Below, piece after piece: positions 35,701-44,700 of a stretch of 64,000 bases of DNA. Each line of letters starts with the position of its first letter. Within the stretch, counting starts at the first letter, position 1. The notes beneath the pieces are model-generated. The model was given only the letters and a program-made list of their open reading frames with translations, was not told the DNA's origin and searched no databases. This DNA is from Patiria pectinifera (Eukaryota; Echinodermata; Asteroidea; Valvatida; Asterinidae), in contig CM057130.1 of NCBI GenBank assembly GCA_029964075.1, forward strand, positions 5,332,001 through 5,396,000. Direction: 5' to 3'. The translations under genes and the position numbers were made by a program.

Positions 35701-38700
35701 GCAAGTTAAGCCACGATGGCCTTGGTGAAAGGCTAGGAGGAAAGGGAATCCACCTGGGCTAAACCTAGACTAGCCCTAGTCTATGGCCCACACTGGAGTA
35801 ATTTGTGGCTCGAGAGTTCACTCCAGCAGCAGTGCAGGCATGGCAGGCCATAGAATATATAGGACTATGTTGTTCAACCATAGACACGATGGAGGGGAAG
35901 GGCAGTGTTTTAAGAAATCATCCTGCAAGCATCTAGTCTTTAATCTACTTGAACGTTACAGGAAAAATATAAGACTTTACTCAGGGGATGTTTTGGTCAA
36001 ACGTGTTGCGATCATTATAAAAACCGCTTGCTTGCGTAGGCCTACTCTATATATTTACACAGGAATCGTACACGGAATAAACCACACCACCGTCGGATTT
36101 TTTTTTTATATCAATTTGAAAAGGAAGAGTTATACTACACAAAAGACAAGACAATTCGGGAAGGTTAGTGGGCAGTCTCTATTATCCGAACGAGAAACGT
36201 GATAAGTACCGCAATAATTAATAGGGTAACTCATCCTTCGCGCGACGTGTGTGCATTCCATAGACATAATGGTGCATTCCACCGAGTATAGCGCCCTCTG
36301 CTGTCTGATTGGTGTACATAATGTACCAAAAGCGTCGTCACATGATGTCAACCCCTCTCAACTCTCCGCCGTGTTCGGAATTAGGTGCCATTCAAAATGT
36401 TCAATGTTTTTAAATTTCGATATTTATAGTTTTTTTTCAAAATTGTGGGTGGGTGGGTCAGGGTAAATAATTGAAAATCCAAATGCACTTTTCATAGAAA
36501 AAGCAAAGAAAAAAGCCAAAACAAAAAAGCTAGATCTTGTGACTTGCTGAAACTACGCACCGGCATTCCGATGCGTGTTTCTTTTCAACTTTTTCCCCAT
36601 TTACAGACATAGTGACCTGTACTGTTTAATTAAGTGTTAAAGAAAACTGAAAACACTACAGATGTTTATGTTACATCACTGCGCCAAGCAATTTAGAGCC
36701 CCGAACGGGTGTTTAGGTATATGCCCGGCCGGCCGGCCGTTGTTGTACAACAAAACACTGCATTCAAATCAACCAACCAAAAACGTAGTCCTGATTTCGG
36801 AATGAAATGACGACACGATTTACTGAGTCGACTCCGATTGGCTGGCGCGTGGGGTGACATTAATCTGCAGTTATCAGAGACGGGGCTCATGTGGACGATG
36901 GGTGATATAACTCAGACTCAGCTTCCAATGACATTTCACTGCCAATTAAGTTTAGGTAATTAAGGACACAAACTCAAAAATGTAAACACCTCAGTCTTGG
37001 ACTGGATCCCTTTTGTCCTATCACGGTTTTGTCATTCTTTTAACTATTTGGGGCAGGGAAAATCCCGGTTTTGTGCACAATTTCCACCTGTGGCCACCTT
37101 CATCATTATAGCCCCACTTGTTCGGCCTCCGTTGCTGCTCTGTACGTTAGGCCACACGTCCGGTTTTCCGCTACTGAGGAGTTTAGTCCAAACTCTGGCG
37201 CACTTTTTTTGGCATTTGTTTTTTACATACCACTGTATATAGTTGTAGTCTATGATTTCTGATCTTTTGCCTTCCGGGTAGATTAGGTAATCTTTCTTCA
37301 AATTTTTCGAGAAATTCAGACATCTTCCTGGAGTCCATATGCGCCAGAAAACTCCTCAGTTGGTTGGGAAACCAGACGTGTGGCCTAACGTACAGCGCAG
37401 CAATACCGAGGCCACACAACTTGGGGCTACATCATATCATGATCATATTGAGGATCCGATTGTCCTCGGTTGTTCATGTTCAATTAAGGTGCACTTGAAT
37501 GCACACTTGCCGCAACCTCCACCGATACTTACGCACATGCACCCCGAAGCTGCACTGGGTTGTCAAGCTCCTGTCGCGTGTATCCACGGCCGTGCAGATG
37601 ACCACGTTCGAGCCCGGCTCGAACACCCCAGCGATGACCCCCTTGTCGCATGTCACTGCCGCGCGCTGGCCGGAGTCGTCTTTGGCCAAGGGGACGATCC
37701 AAGCGATACCAGTCACCGAGGACTTGTCTTCTGCCGCTATGTAGATGTCTTCAACGCAGGGGGACTCATCGAAGGTAGGCGGCGCTAAAAAAAGAAGAAG
37801 ATAGTCTCATTTAAAACTAGAGATCTATGTCTGTTTGCAACAGAACATAGGGCTTTTCCGCATTATGATTTTTTTTTATCAATAATATGCCCTGAATATG
37901 CATGAACATAAAATCTGTCAAAGTTAGCCGAAAAATCAGCTAAAACGGTCACTGTGGACAGGATTTCACCTCGGCAATACGATGTATGTGCGTGTGTACA
38001 AGGTGTTTGCTTGGACAAAGAGTGATCTAAATAAATTACTGGCAAGAGTCGAAAACGCACTTTGAAAATCGACAATTATTTTTAAATTTTTGATGACGTC
38101 ATCGTGACGTCATTTCGAACTTTGCATACTAGTATGATTAACTACCTACCCACCAAGTTTCATGACAATTGGACCTTTCCTTATATGAGTTTTGAAAAAT
38201 GGCATTTTGATGACGTCATGATGACGTCACACATTTTTCAAGTTTTGTGCGAATAGCTATTACATAACAGACCAAATGCAAAAAAGAATTTTGCATTTTG
38301 CATGTTGCATTCGGGAGATATGGCTTAAAGGTCAAAAAAATAAATATTCATATAAAATCTCAGGATGACGTCATCATGACGTCACCTCATTTTTAATCTA
38401 TAACACTTCCTGGTATAGCCACATACCAAGTTTCAACCCAATCGGACTTACATTTCTGTAGATATAAGACTTCACAATATGTACGTAAATTTTCAAAAAT
38501 CAATAAAAAAAATAGGTGATGACGTCATCGTGACGTCATAGTCTTGGCATAATTTTTGTATGAGGGTCTTCCTTGGCTGTAACTTTGATGACGATTCCAG
38601 ATCGCCAAGTTATAAAAATGGTGGCTTGAAAACGTGTACAAAGTCAATGGGTTAAAAATCCCACAGCAGAAAAACTGCACCTTTAAATACGTGATTTGCC

Positions 38701-41700
38701 TTTAAACTGAAACATTTTTATAAAATATTACTTGATATTCTGACTCTTGAGAATATTTTCAATCAAATGGTTAACGTAAAAAAATACGATTTCTTTTTCC
38801 TTCTCATAGTAATTCTACGGAAGCTTAAAGTGACCATTCGAGTTTCCACGTTTCTTTGATGATTTATCTCGGAAAGATAGATTACTAAGATATTTATGAC
38901 GTGTTTCCCTGATATCGTGTCTTGGAAAGACGTCTTTCCCTGATATGGTATCTCGGAAAGACGTCTTTTCCTGATATCGTATCTCGGAAAGACGTCTTTC
39001 CCTGATATAACATCTCGGAAAGACGTCTTTCTCTTATATCATCTCGGAAAGACGTCTTTCCTTGATATCGTATCTCTGAAAGACGTCTTTCTCTGATATC
39101 ATCTCAGAAAGACGTCTTTCCTTGATATGATATCCCGGAAAGACGTCTTTCCCTGGCGGAAAGACGTCTTTCTCTCATATCTTATCTCAGAAAGACGTTT
39201 CCCCCTGATATTGTATCTCGGAAAGACGTCTTTCATCTCGGAAAGACGTTCTTTCTCTAATATCTTATCTTGAAAAGACGTTTTCACCTGATATAACATC
39301 TTAAGACGTCTTTCTCTCATATATCATCTCGGAAAGACGTCTATCCTTGATATCGTATGTCGAAAAGACGTCTTTCTGAGAAACGATATCAGGGAATGAC
39401 GTCTTTCCGAGATACAATATCAAGGAAAGACGTCTTTCTGAGATACGATATCAGGAGAAGATGTCTTTCCGAGATACGACATCAGGGAAAGACGTCTTTC
39501 TGAGATACGATTTCTGGGAAAGATGTCATTCCGTGATGTGATATTGGGCAAAGACGTCTTTCTGAGATACGAATTCCGGGAAAGACGTTTTTCCGAGATG
39601 CGATATCACGAAAAGACATGTTTTTATCTCAGTATTCCGTCGTTCGAGATAAATTATCTCGAAACTTGGAAACTCGGATGGTCACTTTAAGCTTCCGTAT
39701 AATTCTCAGCCGAAGTTCAGAACTACTCAGTAAGATATATCAGTGTTGTATAGGAAAAGACTTGTGGAAAAAGCTGTGTACAAAGTCTATGAGAAAAATT
39801 AATTATTCATGAATCCATAATAAATCACTTGAAGATGACGTCATCATGATGTCGTAGTCTTGGCATAATTTTTGTATGAGGATCTTCCTTGGCTGTAACT
39901 TTGATGACGATTCCAGATCGCCAAGTTATGAAAATGGTGGCTTAAAAAAGGGGAAAAGTCAATAGGTTAAAATCCCACAGCAGAAAAACTGCACCTTTAA
40001 ATGCGTGATTTTCCTTTAAACTGAAACATTTTTATAAAATATTACTTGCTATTCTAACTCTTGGGAATATTTTCAATCAAATGACAGGCGTAAAAATACG
40101 ATTTCTTTTTCCTTCTCATAGTAATTCTCAGCCGAAGTTCAGAACTACTCAGTAAGATATATCAGTTTGTATAGGGAAATACTTGTGGAGAAAGCTGTGT
40201 ACAAAGTCTATGAGAAAAATTAATTATTCATAAATCCATAATAAATCACTTGATGACGTCACCATGACGTCACTCTTCGGGACACATCTTGGCTATAGGG
40301 ACTATGCTTATGCCAACTTTCAATGATATCTGACAAAGATTAATGCCAAAAGTGCTATAATACGTCACTGTCTATGCGCATGCATGAACATAAAATCTGT
40401 CAAAGTTAGCCGAAAATCGGCTAAAACGGTCACTGTGGACAGGATTTGACCTCAGCAACACGTGCGCTGCAGGCTGACTGACATACGATGTATGTGCCTA
40501 TGTACAACGTACGTGCATGTACATGTACATTGTGGACGTCCTGTCCTGTGCATGTTTTGAAGCAGAGGTATTGTCAAGGTGAAGTTTTAAGCGTGCGCAG
40601 GGTATGTTCGAGTTCGCTTATCGCCTGGAAACTTTGAAATGTTTTAGACCTACCCTTCAATCAACAATTAAAGTAAAAACAAATATAAAAACTGCCATGG
40701 TTGATTTTTCAGGAATTTTCAAATTGAAAAGGGTCTTTTCATTATAACTTCCGGTCTGATGACGTCATTCGCCTAAAACTTCGCACACGTCTTAAGTGGG
40801 TCAAGGTCATTATATACACCAATATTTAGGCGATTCCGACAAACTTCGCCACAGACATCTATTCAAAATACATTTTTGCTAATTTTCAACCTGTCGCTAG
40901 AGGGCGCTTGAAGATTGCATGACGTCATTGGTAGATGATTTGAAGAATACTATTGGCCAAGAGACTAACACCGTTGAAAGCAAGTTCATTTCTATTACCA
41001 CTTTTAAATAATAAGCCACTTCCGGTTTGGGCCTTTTTCGACCGGAAGCAAGGGTCACGTGATTTCACGCACACTAAAAGAAATAAAGACCTTGACCTAC
41101 TCTACCACTTGCCGGCAACAGAATGCTGCGGACGCGTACTGTTGATTTCTTATGCATTTTTAAATATTAAAAGTGTCACAATTTAATTGCCTATAAATAA
41201 ACACCTGATGACGTCATCATGACGTCATCATTACACAATGTTGTTTGAATTAGGGTCTTTGCTTTAACAAAGTTTGGTGTAAATAAATTACTGGCAAACA
41301 GTCGAAAATGTCGTTTGAAAACCGACAATTTTTTAAAAAATTTTGTGTACAAAGTCTATGGGAAAAATTAAATATTCAAAAATCTATAATAAATTAGTCG
41401 ATGACGTCATCATGACGTCACTCTTCGGGGCACATCTCTGCTATAAGGACTATGACTATGCTAACTTTGAATGACGTATGACAAAGATAAATGTCAAAAG
41501 TGGCGTGTAGAAAAAACGTGTACAAAGTCTATGGGATTTAGGCGACAAAAAGAAGAAGAAGAAGAAGAAGAAGAAGAAGAAGAAAGAAAAAAAAATGAGA
41601 ACAAAAAGAAAGGCTTTTCCGCTTTTTTGCGGAAAAGCCAATGAAAAGTCGCACTGCCTTTCAACAAATTCATTTTTTCCAAACGAATGTACAAATATTT

Positions 41701-44700
41701 TGTGGTTTCTGTTGAGCACAGCATGCAGCAAGTAGGCCTATAGACATGGCTTCCCCGTTCCTGCACTATCGATTCCGGGGAGACCCTTTTTGGTTGGGGA
41801 AGGAAAAGGGGCATTATCAGTATTTCTATGGAGGGGGCACCCGGGGGACAGACAATTTAATTGGTGGTGGAGGGGGGGGGGGGGCAAGTGCACTTGCCCA
41901 TTGAAGAGCCATTGAATAGGCATCGAAATTGGTGACATTACAGGTGAGAGTGGCCCAAGTATAATTTACACCCATATTTCTGGATCTAAGGACCCAAATG
42001 GAATTGGGTAAAAAGGAGTGGATTGAGAAATAGTCAGGCTTTAATGTAATATATATTTCATTGAAGAAAAAAAAGGCTTTAAACAGTTTTGATTATTTGT
42101 TTTCTGAATGTTGCACTTTTTTGGCACACTCTTTTGTCTGGTACATCGTAGTACGATCGTTTTCGTTTTTTAAGGACCGGTTTCCACGCGTTGTAAATAA
42201 TATATGATATCGTTCGTCTAACTTCAAGATCCTTGGCTCAAATTTAAACATTTTAGGCAGACAAAAAGAGATTCGCACGAAAACCGAGTTACAATTAACA
42301 AGTGCGAGTGCACAATAAGCTCTGGCCGTGTTGCAAGAAGTCTTCATGAAAGTATTGCATGACTTCGATCAAAATGATCCCTGCCAGAGCTGAAAATGCG
42401 ACGCCGAAAATGCCGACGCCAATGGCACATTATGGAACACCATCTTTTTCATCAATTTTCCGGGGACAGACAGACAGACAGATCGACCGACCGACCACCA
42501 AGTGACATGTAAAAGCTCCTGCCAGAGCTTAAAAACATGATAATTAATATCTAAAACCCATAATTCAGTCCTGCTTGCTCCACAAAATATCCAAACCCGA
42601 AGGAATGGTTGAAACGAACTCTGACATTCAAAACTGCAAACAAAATATAAGGGAGGAACTGTTTGCACAAAATTCCTGGCATTGTTAACTTGATTCCGAG
42701 ACTCAAAGGTCGATTATGATTACAATTTTGATCGCTTTTCAAGTGGGTCTGGCTAGAGACACAAAGAGTGCATAGCATGGAGTAGTCATATACAATTCTT
42801 TGAAAATGCAGGGTACTAGCAATAGAAATATGCCTTTGATATTGGATGTTGCATGTAAACATCACAACATGTAAATTACATGACACTTTTGAATATTGAA
42901 CATTAGTGACTTGCGAAATCATGTTATTGAAAGTCCCTATATCGTTGCCCCCCCCCCCCCACCACACACACACTCACTAAACGATTTTGTCCGTATCTGC
43001 AGCTGCTATACATGTAATACATACGCAACTTCGACTGTTCAGGCGATATAGACCTTTTGCCCAGCGGACAGCTTGGAGGGTGCATGCTCTGTATCATTTT
43101 AATTTAGTAACAACATCAACAACACACAAAGGTTTACTCATGATCATATCTATAAAGCGATATGTCTACGGAGACGCCTTTACGCATCAGAAAGATAAAG
43201 AAAGGTGTGATTATGTGAATATACAATATGGGTTGAGAATATCACTGGGAAAAATATTTAAGTATCTCTTGACAATACGGATCAACGGAATGGTGATGCC
43301 ACGCCAAAAGAAAACTTATGTATGTCTTGCCCTATAAAATGACCATACATTTAATGTGTATTTCATTACACACCGGCAACTTGCAATTATTATTTGCGGA
43401 TTTCCTCAAATCCACACCCTTTGTGCATATTCGTCATTATGTTCTTCAAACTGCAAACAACAAGTTATAATTGTTTGCTGATTCCGTATACGTAAACGTA
43501 TAATTTCATTACTTTAAATTGACAAAAATCCTTAATAACCATAGTTTTTCATGTCAATATAGCAAGACACACCCATGCATAGCCGATGTGTTTTCCCACG
43601 AGTTCGAAAGGAAGGCATGTGCCACGGTGCATATAATGTCTCTGAATCATTTCAGGTAGTGTAACTACGCTACTATTATGTGGGGATACGTTTTCGATCG
43701 TGGTTTAATTAAAGGTAATAGGATATATGCTTTGTGTATTTTGTTCCGTTTGTGGCAACGAAATTGCTGTATTAATTACTCCAATAAAATTTCTGGAAAC
43801 TGTTGCTTAGTTGACGTTGACATCCCAGTGGACTCTCAGTACATGTCTAACGAATATCGTCAAATTTTCAAAACGTGTGCCCGCGGGCACACTGAAAAAC
43901 CCCCCAACTCCAACAACTGTTTTCTTCCAAACGATGCCATGATCATGAGAAATATTTTCAAAGGGTATTATTATGGTACCAATTTTTTCATTAGAGCAAG
44001 GTTTAACTCATGAAATCGGTAGGTCTGAGTCCGGGTAGTCACTTGCTTTATGTGTTATAGTAATCAGCTCGTCCTCTTGAAGGCTGTGTGAATGCGTAGG
44101 CCTACATAAAACATGGTTGCAACATCTTGAATCAGAAATTGGCTTTTATAAGAGGAAAAATGGCTCTCATAAAAATTATGCATAAAAATTCTTTCGTAAT
44201 GCGTCCTTGAGAAAAAAAACTTCAAGGAATCAGCCCTCAAAAAAGTAAATAAATAGGAATATCAAATTCAGGCAATCAGGCACTGTATTATTTGAAAAGC
44301 TTTACGGAAAACAATATCGGATTTTCTTCGAAGCACGGCATTAAAGGATGCAGGCCAGAAAATAGACCCGAAATTGCCTAATAGTAATACGCAGGCCACA
44401 TCACGATTTGCGTGCCCTCAAATTCTCCGGTATTAGAGCATTGTCAGGGCCATGAAATTGAGGATTTAAAAAAAAAGGAAGAAGTAGAAGGGTAAAAACC
44501 GTGCAGAGGACTGCCAGCTCGTATATTTCTGTGAAATTGGGATGAAATTAGGCCCTAAAATTGTTCTATTTTGCCATGGAGCGTAGGCAATAGGCATCTT
44601 TTTTTCCTTCAAAATGGCGATGGGCTTCAGGACCACTTTTAGGAGTGATCATCTTTGGATGGAATTTTCTCCCAAATGTCTATGGCATAATTTACCCCCC

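Noticed and set aside
38880-39650. Regular repeats resembling a CRISPR array
   Set aside because: The units are palindromic 16-mers with non-unique, inverted spacers inside a transposed hairpin in an animal intron. There are no cas genes.
43678-44013. 111-codon plus-strand open frame
   Set aside because: No recognisable domain, no promoter or splice support; it lies in intron 1 of the opposite-strand gene. Probably chance.
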